This document shows positions 17,716-26,823 of a stretch of DNA of 64,000 nucleotides, piece after piece (positions within the stretch are counted from its first letter, which is position 1; every line of letters starts with the position of its first letter). Under the pieces are notes generated by a model. That model ran no database searches and was not told the DNA's origin. It was given only the letters and a program-made list of their open reading frames with translations. A program made the position numbers and the translations under genes. Source of the DNA: GAS188 sp963713805 (lineage in GTDB: Bacteria > Pseudomonadota > Alphaproteobacteria > Rhizobiales > Beijerinckiaceae); assembly GCA_963713805.1 (NCBI GenBank), contig CAVQNF010000036.1, positions 1 through 64,000 on the forward strand, in the 5' to 3' direction.

Positions 17716-18124
17716 CTCGCAGGGCCTCGCTGCTTCATCGTGCTCATGAATGCCGGTTCTCCATAATCTCCTTCCGCAATTTTTACCTCCCCTAACGCGG
17801 CGAAGGTTGGGCATTCCCGAGCGGTGCCTGAACAGCAAGTCGGCGCAAGGTTCATAGCCAGCTCACCGCTCGCGTGGTGGCGGACAACCCGCGCGGCCGA
17901 CCTCAAGCTCGGAGCAGCGCTTCGGTCTCCCCTTCACGACACAAGATTTCGTGTTTCCGTCGGCGCCCAGTTGCGCGAGGTCAGCGTCGTTGCTACCACA
18001 TGGCTGGGTTGCAGAAACCTGGCACGGCTCTGGAGGCGACGGCGCGCGCAAGCTCCGGCTTGGCGCACGGAGGTTCGTGCCCGAAGGCGCCCAGGTCACG
18101 TTCGAGGGGAGTTCAAGGCGGAGC
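17716..18124. other. Divergent intergenic region upstream of the liv operon
   Basis: About 400 bases between the leftward secreted-protein gene and livH. Plus-strand frames that read into livH are open here, but their composition is unlike protein. The promoter of the liv operon must lie in this stretch unless it starts further upstream. I cannot assign boxes with confidence. Confidence 0.4.
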
Positions 18125-19042
18125 ATGGCAGTTTTCACCCAGCAGCTCATCAATGGGCTGACCCTCGGCGCCATCTACGGGCTCATCGCCATCGGCTATA
18201 CGATGGTCTTCGGCATCATCGGCATGGTGAACTTCGCCCATGGCGATCTGTTCATGGTTTCCGCGTTCATCGCGCTCATCACCTTCGTGCTCCTGACCAC
18301 GGTTCTGGGCGTCGGTTCGATCGCGCTCGCCCTCCTGATCGTGCTCGTCGTCGGCATGCTGCTCACCTCCCTCTGGGGCTGGGCGATAGAGCGCGTGGCC
18401 TATCGACCGTTGCGCGGAGCCTTTCGTCTCGCGCCTTTGATCTCCGCGATCGGGGTGTCGATCTTCCTTTCGAACTTCGTGCAGGTAATTCAAGGCGCCC
18501 GCAACAAACCGACGCCGCCGATGATCCGACAGGTGAAAGAGCTGTTCACCGTCGACGGCTACACTGTGGCAATCGCCTACAAGCAGATAATGATCATGGT
18601 CGTGACCGCGGTGTTATTGGCGGCCTTTTGGTACGTGGTCCAGAAGACGCCGCTCGGACGCGCGCAGCGGGCTTGCGCGCAGGATCAGAAAATGGCCGCC
18701 CTGCTCGGCGTCGATGTCGATCGCACCATCTCGCTGACCTTCGTGATGGGGGCGGCGCTGGCCGCGGTCGCCGGCACGATGTACCTCGTCTATTACGGCG
18801 TCGTCTCCTTCTCGGACGGCTTCGTCCCCGGCGTCAAGGCCTTCACGGCCGCCGTGCTCGGCGGCATCGGCTCGCTGCCGGGGGCCGTGCTCGGCGGCAT
18901 CGTGATCGGGCTGATCGAGACCATGTGGTCCGCCTATTTCTCCATCGAGTATAAGGACGTGGCGGCGTTCTCGATCCTCGCGATCACGCTGATCTTCCTG
19001 CCGCAGGGCCTCCTCGGCAAACCGGACGTCGAGAAGGTTTGA
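18125..19042 (+). CDS. livH: Branched-chain amino acid ABC transporter permease LivH
   Basis: A 305-residue inner-membrane permease of the LivH type (PF02653). It starts at ATG 18125 with GGCGGAG just upstream. Hallmarks: FTQQLINGLTLGAIYGLIA at the start, GYTMVFGIIGMVNFAHGD, ERVAYRPLRGAFRLAPLI, and the conserved cytoplasmic loop QDQKMAALLGVDVDRTI that contacts the ATPases, then VKAFTAAVLGGIGSLPGAV and LGG. It forms a heterodimer with LivM. First gene of the tight operon livH-M-G-F; livM begins five bases after its stop. High-affinity uptake of Leu, Ile, Val or related amino acids is the family role, but rhizobial members of this class can have broader amino-acid or even aromatic-acid specificity. 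Confidence 0.93.
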   Translation: MAVFTQQLINGLTLGAIYGLIAIGYTMVFGIIGMVNFAHGDLFMVSAFIALITFVLLTTVLGVGSIALALLIVLVVGMLLTSLWGWAIERVAYRPLRGAFRLAPLISAIGVSIFLSNFVQVIQGARNKPTPPMIRQVKELFTVDGYTVAIAYKQIMIMVVTAVLLAAFWYVVQKTPLGRAQRACAQDQKMAALLGVDVDRTISLTFVMGAALAAVAGTMYLVYYGVVSFSDGFVPGVKAFTAAVLGGIGSLPGAVLGGIVIGLIETMWSAYFSIEYKDVAAFSILAITLIFLPQGLLGKPDVEKV

Positions 19043-19047
19043 CGGAA

Positions 19048-20450
<1,403 letters not shown>

Positions 20451-20454
<4 letters not shown>

Positions 20455-21359
20455 GGGGCGAGACGCTTCTGCGCGTCGAGCACCTCACGATGCGCTTCGG
20501 TGGCCTCCTCGCCGTGAACGATCTGTCGTTCACGGCGAGGGCCGGCGACATCACCGCGCTCATCGGGCCGAACGGCGCCGGCAAGACGACGGTCTTCAAT
20601 TGCATCACGGGCTTCTACAAGCCGAGCGAGGGGCGGGTGGCGCTCGCCCACGGCGGTGAGGCGGCCTTTGCCGCGCTCGAGGAGGCCACCGCCAAGGGTG
20701 CGCGCACCCTGAGCGTCGGAGAGGGCGCCATCCATCTTCTCGAGCGCATGCCGGACTACCTCGTCACGCACCATGCGCGCGTGGCGCGAACCTTCCAGAA
20801 CATTCGCCTGTTCTCCGGCATGACCGTTCTCGAGAACCTCCTCGTCGCGCAGCACAATCCGCTCATGCTGGCCTCCGGATATTCGGTGCTCGGCATATTG
20901 GGCATCTCGTCCTATACCGCGCGCCAGAAGGAAGCGGTCGAGCTCGCGAAGGCCTGGCTCGAGAGGATCGGTCTCACCGATCGCGCGGACGATCCCGCCG
21001 GCGATCTGCCTTACGGGGCGCAACGCCGGCTGGAGATCGCGCGCGCGATGTGCACGAAGCCGGTGCTCCTTTGCCTCGACGAACCCGCGGCGGGGCTCAA
21101 TCCTCGAGAGAGCCTCGAGCTCAACACGCTGCTGCGCGAGATCCGCGATCGCGACGGCACCTCGCTTCTCCTGATCGAGCACGACATGTCGGTGGTGATG
21201 GAGATTTCGGACCATGTCGTGGTCCTCGACTACGGCGTGAAGATTTCCGACGGGCCGCCCGAGCAGGTGAAGAACGACCCGAAAGTGATCGGCGCCTATC
21301 TCGGCGTCGAGGATAAAGAGGTCGCCGCCGTGGAAGCCGAGGTCGAGGGTCGCGCATGA
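20451..21359 (+). CDS. livG: Branched-chain amino acid ABC transporter ATPase LivG
   Basis: A 302-residue ABC ATPase. Walker A GPNGAGKTT at residues 38-46, Q-loop in RTFQNIRLFSG, signature region LPYGAQRRLEIARAM, Walker B VLLCLDEPAAGLNP and switch His in LIEHDMSVV. The protein is about 45 residues longer than the E. coli protein because of a segment between the first beta-sheet and the Q-loop (ATAKGARTLSVGEGAIHLLE region). This elongation is common in rhizobial LivG and should not be read as a fusion. It overlaps livM and livF by four bases at each end (ATGA). It acts in the cytoplasm with LivF to power the LivHM channel. Confidence 0.93.
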
Positions 21360-22105
21360 GCACGCCATCCGTCAACGGCCACGGCGCTCCGCTCCTCACC
21401 GTGCGTGGCGTCAAGGCCTTCTACGGCAACATCATGGCATTGCGCGGCGTCGACGTGGACGTGAACGAGGGAGAGATCGTCACGCTCATCGGCGCGAACG
21501 GCGCCGGCAAGTCGACGCTCATGATGACCATCTTCGGGCGTCCGCGCGCGCGAGAAGGCCAGATCCACTACGCGGGGCACGACATCACCAATCTCGCGAC
21601 ACACGAGATCGCGCGCCTCGGCGTCGCGCAATCGCCGGAAGGCCGGCGCATCTTTCCACGCATGAGCGTGCTCGAAAACCTGCAGATGGGTGGCGCCCTC
21701 GACGGTTTCGCGCATTTCGACGAGGATATCGAGCGCGTCTTCTCGATTTTCCCGCGGCTGAAGGAGCGCGCCGCGCAGCGCGGCGGCACCTTGTCGGGCG
21801 GCGAACAGCAAATGCTCGCCATCGCGCGCGCTTTGATGACCCGGCCGAAGCTCCTTCTTCTCGACGAACCCTCGCTTGGCCTTGCCCCCTTGATCGTGAA
21901 GCAGATCTTCGAGGTGATCCGTGAGCTCAACACCAAGGACGGCATGACGGTCTTCCTGGTCGAGCAGAACGCCTTCAATGCGCTCAAGCTCGCGCATCGA
22001 GGCTACGTCATGGTGAATGGCGCGATCACGATGAGCGGCACGGGCAAGGAGCTCTTGGCCGACCCTTCGGTGCGCGCCGCCTATCTCGAAGGCGGGAGGC
22101 ATTGA
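21356..22105 (+). CDS. livF: Branched-chain amino acid ABC transporter ATPase LivF
   Basis: A 249-residue ABC ATPase, second of the pair. Walker A GANGAGKSTLMM near residue 43, Q-loop VAQSPEGRRIFPRMSVLEN, signature LSGGEQQMLAIARAL, Walker B LLLLDEPSLGLAP and switch His replaced by Gln-Asn in VEQN, as is normal for LivF. The first 15 residues before LLTVRGVKAFYG are a variable extension. The start overlaps the livG stop; the stop overlaps the start of the next small gene (TGATG). Length matches the family. Confidence 0.93.
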   Translation: MSTPSVNGHGAPLLTVRGVKAFYGNIMALRGVDVDVNEGEIVTLIGANGAGKSTLMMTIFGRPRAREGQIHYAGHDITNLATHEIARLGVAQSPEGRRIFPRMSVLENLQMGGALDGFAHFDEDIERVFSIFPRLKERAAQRGGTLSGGEQQMLAIARALMTRPKLLLLDEPSLGLAPLIVKQIFEVIRELNTKDGMTVFLVEQNAFNALKLAHRGYVMVNGAITMSGTGKELLADPSVRAAYLEGGRH

Positions 22106-22479
22106 TGCAGGGCATCTTGTACGACGATTCTTCCGTCTTCATCTTCGTGCTGGTCACGCTCATCATGGGCGGCGCGGCAGGTTTCTCGACCGGCAGGGCG
22201 ATCGCGCAGACCTGGCGTCCGGGTTGGCACCTCGTCGTCTCGGCGCTGGTGCTCGGCGTCGCGGTGCGGTTCATTCACTTCGCGCTCTTCGGGGCGAGTT
22301 TCCTTTCGCCGCACTACTACATCATCGACAGCTTGCTGTTGCTGCTCGCGGCCTTCGTCGGTTTTCGCCTCACCCGGGTCAAGCAAATGACCGCTCGTTA
22401 TCGCTGGCTTTACGAAGCGACCAGCGCCTTCACCTGGAGATCCACCGCTTCCGCCCAGGATGGAGCGCGCCTCACATGA
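22105..22479 (+). CDS. Small membrane protein linked to the liv operon (DUF6867-like)
   Basis: A 124-residue protein starting at ATG 22105, which shares its A with the livF stop and has GGGAGG five bases upstream. It carries three hydrophobic segments: FIFVLVTLIMGGAAGFSTG, WHLVVSALVLGVAVRF and YYIIDSLLLLLAAFVGF, followed by a basic tail (RVKQMTARYRWLYE). Small membrane genes of this type sit after livF in many Rhizobiales genomes; I believe this is the DUF6867 family, assigned from memory. Its tight coupling suggests an accessory role to the transporter. The function is unknown. Confidence 0.72.
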   Translation: MQGILYDDSSVFIFVLVTLIMGGAAGFSTGRAIAQTWRPGWHLVVSALVLGVAVRFIHFALFGASFLSPHYYIIDSLLLLLAAFVGFRLTRVKQMTARYRWLYEATSAFTWRSTASAQDGARLT

Positions 22480-22620
22480 TTTAACCGTTTCGCGCGAGGT
22501 ATTTCGCGCGTTTAGGAGTGACAGCGCGCCTAAAACTCGCCATGATCGATTTCAGCGCGGCTGTACCGCCGTGGGGTTCGCGGTTCGAGCCCTTCAAACA
22601 ACCCTCTGAGGAGAGTGTAT

Positions 22621-23754
22621 ATGAAGAAGAAGTTGTTGACTGGCCTTGCGCTCGGCGCGGCGCTTGCCTTTTCCACGGGCGCGTTCGCCGCCGATCTCAA
22701 GGTCGCGGTGGCGGGACCGGTGACCGGCCCGAACGCGACCTTCGGCAAGCAGCTCACGGAAGGCGCGCAACAGGCGGTCGAGGACATCAACAAGGCCGGC
22801 GGTATCCTGGGCCAGAAGCTGGTGCTCGAAATCGGCGATGACGCATCCGATCCCAAGCAGGGCGTGTCGCTCGCCAACAAATTCGCTGGCGAGGGTGTGA
22901 AGCTCGTCATCGGACACTTCAATTCCGGCGTCACGATCCCCTCATCGGAGGTTTACAAGGAGTCCGGGATTTTGATGATCACGCCTTCGGCAACCAATCC
23001 GATGCTCACGGACCGCGAGGGCTATTGGAACGTGTTCCGCACTTGCGGCCGTGACGATCAGCAAGGCGCGGTCGCGGGCGCCTGGATCATCGGCCACTAC
23101 AAGGGCAAGAAGATCGCCATCATCCACGACAAGACCCCGTACGGCAAAGGCCTCGCCGACGCGACCAAGGACAACATGAACAAAGGTGGCATCACCGAGG
23201 TCGTGTACGAAGGCATCAACACGGGTGAAAAGGATTATTCGGCGCTCGTGTCGAAGTTGAAGGCGGCGAATGTCGACCTCGTCTATTTCGGCGGGCTGCA
23301 CACCGAGGCCGGCCTGATCATTCGCCAGATGCGCGATCAGGGCCTCAATGCTCCGATGATGTCCGGTGACGGCATCACCGACAAGGAATTCGCCCAGATC
23401 GGCGGACCCGGCACGGAAGGCACGCTGATGACCTTCGCGCCCGATCCGCGCAAGCACCCCGAAGCCGCCAAGGTCGTCGCCGAGTTCAAGGCGAAGAATT
23501 ACGACCCCGAGGCCTACACTCTCTATTCCTATGCGGCCTTGCAGATCATGGCCGAGGCTGCAAAGCAGGTCGGCAAGCTCGACACCAAGAAGATGGCGGA
23601 GGTCATGCACTCGGGCAAGCCGTTCAAGACCGTCATCGGCGACATCGCCTATGACAAGAAGGGCGACATCACCCGTCCGGATTACGTGATGTATGTCTGG
23701 AAGAAGAACAGCTCGGGCGTGATCGACTATACCAACAACGAAGTCGCCAACTGA
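22621..23754 (+). CDS. Branched-chain amino acid ABC transporter substrate-binding protein
   Basis: A 377-residue periplasmic binding protein of the LivJ/LivK type (PF13458). ATG 22621 stands eight to nine bases after GAGGAG; a GTG two codons earlier is too close to it. The signal peptide is KKLLTGLALGAALAFSTGAFA with an AxA cleavage site. The mature protein shows VAVAGPVTGPNATFGKQ, a GIL-GQKLVL block, DDASDPKQGVSLANKF and YSYAALQIMAEA. A 140-base gap separates it from the small membrane gene, long enough for its own promoter, which would allow the higher expression usual for binding proteins. Followed by a strong terminator. It supplies ligand to LivHMGF. Confidence 0.92.
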   Translation: MKKKLLTGLALGAALAFSTGAFAADLKVAVAGPVTGPNATFGKQLTEGAQQAVEDINKAGGILGQKLVLEIGDDASDPKQGVSLANKFAGEGVKLVIGHFNSGVTIPSSEVYKESGILMITPSATNPMLTDREGYWNVFRTCGRDDQQGAVAGAWIIGHYKGKKIAIIHDKTPYGKGLADATKDNMNKGGITEVVYEGINTGEKDYSALVSKLKAANVDLVYFGGLHTEAGLIIRQMRDQGLNAPMMSGDGITDKEFAQIGGPGTEGTLMTFAPDPRKHPEAAKVVAEFKAKNYDPEAYTLYSYAALQIMAEAAKQVGKLDTKKMAEVMHSGKPFKTVIGDIAYDKKGDITRPDYVMYVWKKNSSGVIDYTNNEVAN

Positions 23755-23829
23755 TCCATCACCGATCCTCTCGAGAGCTTGCCGTTTCAGTCGAAGCGGT
23801 TGAATTCGAGAGCGATCGGCCTATCTGAA

Positions 23830-23858
23830 GCCCGCCACCTTCTCGTGGCGGGCTTTTT
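23830..23858 (+). terminator. Rho-independent terminator of the liv operon
   Basis: A perfect nine-base-pair GC-rich stem, GCCCGCCAC at 23830-23838 and GTGGCGGGC at 23845-23853, with a six-base loop, followed immediately by five T. It lies 76 bases after the binding-protein stop and before the next gene's start at 23878. Confidence 0.9.
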
Positions 23859-23877
23859 CGTTTTGAGGGCGGCTCCC

Positions 23878-24378
23878 ATGCAAACGAGCGTTCCTGAATT
23901 CCCGATTGGGCTTGCCGACACGCCGCAATCCGGCTCGAGCGGCGTTTGGGCATCGGGCGAACTGGCGCCGGCGTCGATGCTTTCGCGCGCGCTTGCCTAC
24001 GTCGTCGACCTTATCGTCGTCGGAAGCATCGCCTTCGTGCTCACCGCCGGGCTCGTGCTGCTCGGTTTCATGAGCTTCGGTGCGGGCTTTTTTCTGATTC
24101 CACCCGTCTGCGCCGCCACGCCGGCCGTCTATTCCGGTCTCACGCTGTCTTCTCCCGCGCAGGCGACGCTCGGCATGCGCCTCTTCGGCTTGCATATGCG
24201 CACTGTCGAGGGAGGCCGAATCGACTTCCTCACCGGCGCCGGACACGCGCTCTTATTCTATGTGTTCGGGGTGACGATGACGCCCCTCATCTTGCTTGTC
24301 GGGCTTTTCAGACGGGACCACGCGTTGCTGCACGACATCGTCTTGCGCGTGCGCCTCGTGTCGCGCCGGTATTACTGA
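23878..24378 (+). CDS. RDD family membrane protein
   Basis: A 166-residue inner-membrane protein. The ATG at 23878 is preferred because the upstream part of the frame runs through the liv terminator. After a 35-residue polar start comes the RDD pattern: SRALAYVVDLIVVGSIAF (Arg then Asp in the first helix), two hydrophobic hairpins (LTAGLVLLGFMSFGAGFFLI and YSGLTLSS), GMRLFGLHMRTVEGG, and a last helix before RRDHALLHDIVLRVRLV, the conserved Asp-containing end. RDD proteins (PF06271) are small integral membrane proteins of mostly unknown role, some linked to ion transport. It stands alone between the liv operon and bpt. Confidence 0.8.
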   Translation: MQTSVPEFPIGLADTPQSGSSGVWASGELAPASMLSRALAYVVDLIVVGSIAFVLTAGLVLLGFMSFGAGFFLIPPVCAATPAVYSGLTLSSPAQATLGMRLFGLHMRTVEGGRIDFLTGAGHALLFYVFGVTMTPLILLVGLFRRDHALLHDIVLRVRLVSRRYY

Positions 24379-24555
24379 CCAGGACGGAAAAATTCCCAAA
24401 AGGATTATCCGCTGCGCTCTTGAGCGGCGCGCGTCATTCGCTATCTTGAACGCTCGATGCACGTGGTCCGGTCCCGGCGACGGCGACCGTCCGTCGGCGG
24501 AGCCTGACCGCGAGCTTTCGAATTTGTGTGGACCCGCACTGGCGGACCTAATGTC

Positions 24556-25302
24556 TTGACGCATCAGCCTCGCGATACGCCGCAGTTTTATTTGACCGCA
24601 CCTTCGGCCTGCCCCTATTTGCCGGGTCGCATGGAGCGCAAGGTGTTCACGCACATCGTGGGCGAGCGCGCGGCGACCCTCAACGACATCCTGACGCAAG
24701 GCGGCTTTCGCCGGTCGCAGACCATCGCCTATCGCCCGGCTTGCGAATCCTGCCAGGCTTGCGTCTCGGTGCGCGTTGTCGCCTCGGAGTTTTCGCCTTC
24801 CCGCGGCTACCGCAGGATCGCCGCCCGCAACGAGGATATCGTGGGTGCGATTTTGCCCGCCGTGCCCTCCTCCGAGCAATACGCGCTGTTCCGCACCTAT
24901 ATCGATGCCCGGCATGGGGAGGGCGGCATGGCCGACATGAGCGCCTTCGACTATGCCACCATGGTGCGCGAGAGCCATGTTCAGACACGGATCATCGAAT
25001 ATCGCGAACGCGGCCCCGACACGCCCATCACCGGGCGTGGCCAGGGACCGCTTCTGGCCGTGGCGCTGACCGACATCCTCGCCGACGGGCTGTCGATGGT
25101 CTACTCCTTCTTCGATCCGGAGAGCGAGCGACGAAGCCTCGGCACCTTCCTCATCCTCGATCACATCGACAAGGCGTGTGCACTCGGCCTGCCGTTCGTC
25201 TATCTCGGCTATTGGGTGTCGGGCTCCCGCAAGATGGATTACAAATGCCGCTTCACCCCTCAGGAACGCCTGACGCCCGAGGGGTGGGTGCGAGCTTCCT
25301 GA
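24556..25302 (+). CDS. bpt: Aspartate/glutamate leucyltransferase (Bpt/Ate family)
   Basis: About 248 residues. Transfers Leu from Leu-tRNA to N-terminal Asp or Glu of proteins, feeding the bacterial N-end rule pathway (ClpS-ClpAP). Marks: TPQFYLTAPSACPYLPGR, QTIAYRPACESCQACVSVRV with the paired CxxC cysteines, FSPSRGYRRIAARN, ADGLSMVYSFFDP, SLGTFLILDHI and YLGYWVSGSRKMDYKCRFTP, in family order. The start is uncertain: TTG 24556 (LTHQPRDTPQFY) agrees with homologues, which begin about ten residues before TPQFY, while a GTG at 24526 opens the same frame. No strong ribosome-binding site is seen. Cytoplasmic. Confidence 0.88.
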   Translation: MTHQPRDTPQFYLTAPSACPYLPGRMERKVFTHIVGERAATLNDILTQGGFRRSQTIAYRPACESCQACVSVRVVASEFSPSRGYRRIAARNEDIVGAILPAVPSSEQYALFRTYIDARHGEGGMADMSAFDYATMVRESHVQTRIIEYRERGPDTPITGRGQGPLLAVALTDILADGLSMVYSFFDPESERRSLGTFLILDHIDKACALGLPFVYLGYWVSGSRKMDYKCRFTPQERLTPEGWVRAS

Positions 25303-25544
25303 GCCGAGACCCCTCGCCTTTTTCGCCGATGACCGGGTGCGCAAGCTCGGGCGCGAGCAGCACGCGGTCGCCCCAGCTCACGCCGTCTCGGCCCTGAAGA
25401 TTCGAATTCATCAACGCAATGCAACGAATTCTTCTTATCCCATCCCGGGTGTGAGAAGCGGTGCCGCCCCTCCCAGGTTGCCCCTCGGCACCGGGGCCGA
25501 TATAGCCGCCTTTCCGCAATTCCAGCACATGCCAGGACAAGATA

Positions 25545-25967
25545 ATGGCCATCGAGCGCACTTTCTCCATCATCAAGCCCGACGCGACGCGACGCAATCT
25601 CACGGGCGCCATCAACACCGTGATCGAGAAGGCGGGGCTTCGCATCGTCGCGCAAAGACGCACCCTGATGACCGAGACGCAGGCCAAGACCTTTTATGCC
25701 GTCCACGAGGCGAGGCCGTTTTATGGCGAGCTGGTCGAAATGATGAGCGCGGCCCCGGTCGTGGTCCAGGTGTTGGAAGGCGAGAACGCGATCGCGAAAT
25801 ATCGCGAGGTCATGGGCGCGACCAATCCGGCCAATGCCGCCGAGGGCACCATTCGCAAGAGCTTTGCCTTGTCGATGGGCGAGAATTCGGTGCATGGCTC
25901 CGACAGTCCGGAGAATGCCGCGATCGAAATTGCCCAATTCTTCAGCGGGAACGATATCGTGGGCTGA
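25545..25967 (+). CDS. ndk: Nucleoside diphosphate kinase
   Basis: A 140-residue enzyme that moves the gamma-phosphate between nucleoside tri- and diphosphates. All key elements are present: MAIERTFSIIKPDATRRN at the start, the Kpn-loop, AKYREVMGATNP, and the catalytic His in ENSVHGSDSPENAA. Length is exactly that of the bacterial family. The 240 bases upstream are non-coding and could carry its promoter. It is monocistronic by context. Confidence 0.95.
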   Translation: MAIERTFSIIKPDATRRNLTGAINTVIEKAGLRIVAQRRTLMTETQAKTFYAVHEARPFYGELVEMMSAAPVVVQVLEGENAIAKYREVMGATNPANAAEGTIRKSFALSMGENSVHGSDSPENAAIEIAQFFSGNDIVG

Positions 25968-26061
25968 CCAATTTGTAATTTGGTGGTCACGCGGCCGCCC
26001 CAGTTTGTCGCGTAGATTGCCTCGACCTTGATACGGGATGCCTCAGCGAAGGTTCACCAGG

Positions 26062-26661
26062 ATGAACAAGACCGTGATGTCCGCCGCCGCTCTCGGCTTG
26101 GTCGGAGCGATCGCGATCGCCTTCGCCCAGACGCAAACCCCGAACCCGACGACGGCCGGCGCCGCTTCGGGCTCTCCCGTGGTGGATATGTCGAGCACGG
26201 CGGGAATGCGTTCCTCGGCCGAGGATCGTGCCGTCCTGCTCGATGCTCGGATCGGCGCGATCAAGGCGGCTTTGAGGCTCTCCGCCGACCAGGAGAAGCT
26301 GTGGGCGCCCGTCGAGGCCATCATTCGCAAGAACGCAGCGCTGCATGATCAGCGCGTTCAGGATACGCGCGACCGGATGGCGCAAAGCCGCGAGGCGATG
26401 CCTCGCGCCTTCGACCCGATCGCCAGGCTGCGCAATCAGGCCGATCGAATGGCGGCGCGCGCCGGCCGCATGCGCGAATTCGCCGATGCCGCGGCGCCGC
26501 TTTATGCCTCGCTTTCCGACGATCAGAAACGGCGCGCCTTTCTCCTCCTCAACCGCACGCGCGTCGACCCGATGGGGCTTGGTGACGAAGAGATGGGCCA
26601 AGGCTTCGGCCGGCGCGGCCCCGGGATGATGGGCCCCGGCATGATGGATTGGCGAGGGTAA
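26062..26661 (+). CDS. Spy/CpxP-like periplasmic protein (LTXXQ motif family)
   Basis: A 199-residue exported protein. ATG 26062 has GAAGG about nine bases upstream; eight further codons in frame upstream are less likely. A signal peptide (VMSAAALGLVGAIAIAFAQ) is followed by a helical domain with LSADQEKLWAPVEAIIRKNA and SLSDDQKRRAFLLLNR, two copies of the L-x2-Q type motif that define PF07813. Members such as Spy and CpxP are periplasmic chaperone-like proteins that respond to envelope stress or metals. The C-terminal 25 residues are Gly/Met-rich (GRRGPGMMGPGMMD), which might bind metal, a speculation. Confidence 0.7.
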   Translation: MNKTVMSAAALGLVGAIAIAFAQTQTPNPTTAGAASGSPVVDMSSTAGMRSSAEDRAVLLDARIGAIKAALRLSADQEKLWAPVEAIIRKNAALHDQRVQDTRDRMAQSREAMPRAFDPIARLRNQADRMAARAGRMREFADAAAPLYASLSDDQKRRAFLLLNRTRVDPMGLGDEEMGQGFGRRGPGMMGPGMMDWRG

Positions 26662-26823
26662 TCGCCCGGGCTCCGCGCGGCGTTTTCCTTCTCGGTCGCA
26701 CGCCAAATGATGGCCTCATCCTTGCCGGGCGGACGAAGCGTCGATCGCTTCGTCGAAACCATGACGCCGCTGTCGGGTCGCGACCCCTCCCCTTCGGGCC
26801 GCATTCATGCTAATTCATGAGGC

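Noticed and set aside
20640..20790. The extra segment in LivG as a domain fusion
   Set aside because: Elongated LivG proteins of this length are usual in Rhizobiales, and the segment lies at the normal insertion point before the Q-loop.
22575..22600. A tRNA T-loop-like string (GGTTCGAGCCC)
   Set aside because: The upstream 70 bases cannot be folded into acceptor, D and anticodon arms; it is part of the leader before the liv binding-protein gene.
25960..25995. Inverted repeat after ndk as a terminator
   Set aside because: The pairing around GACCAATTTG / ATTTGGTGGTC is imperfect and there is no T-run.
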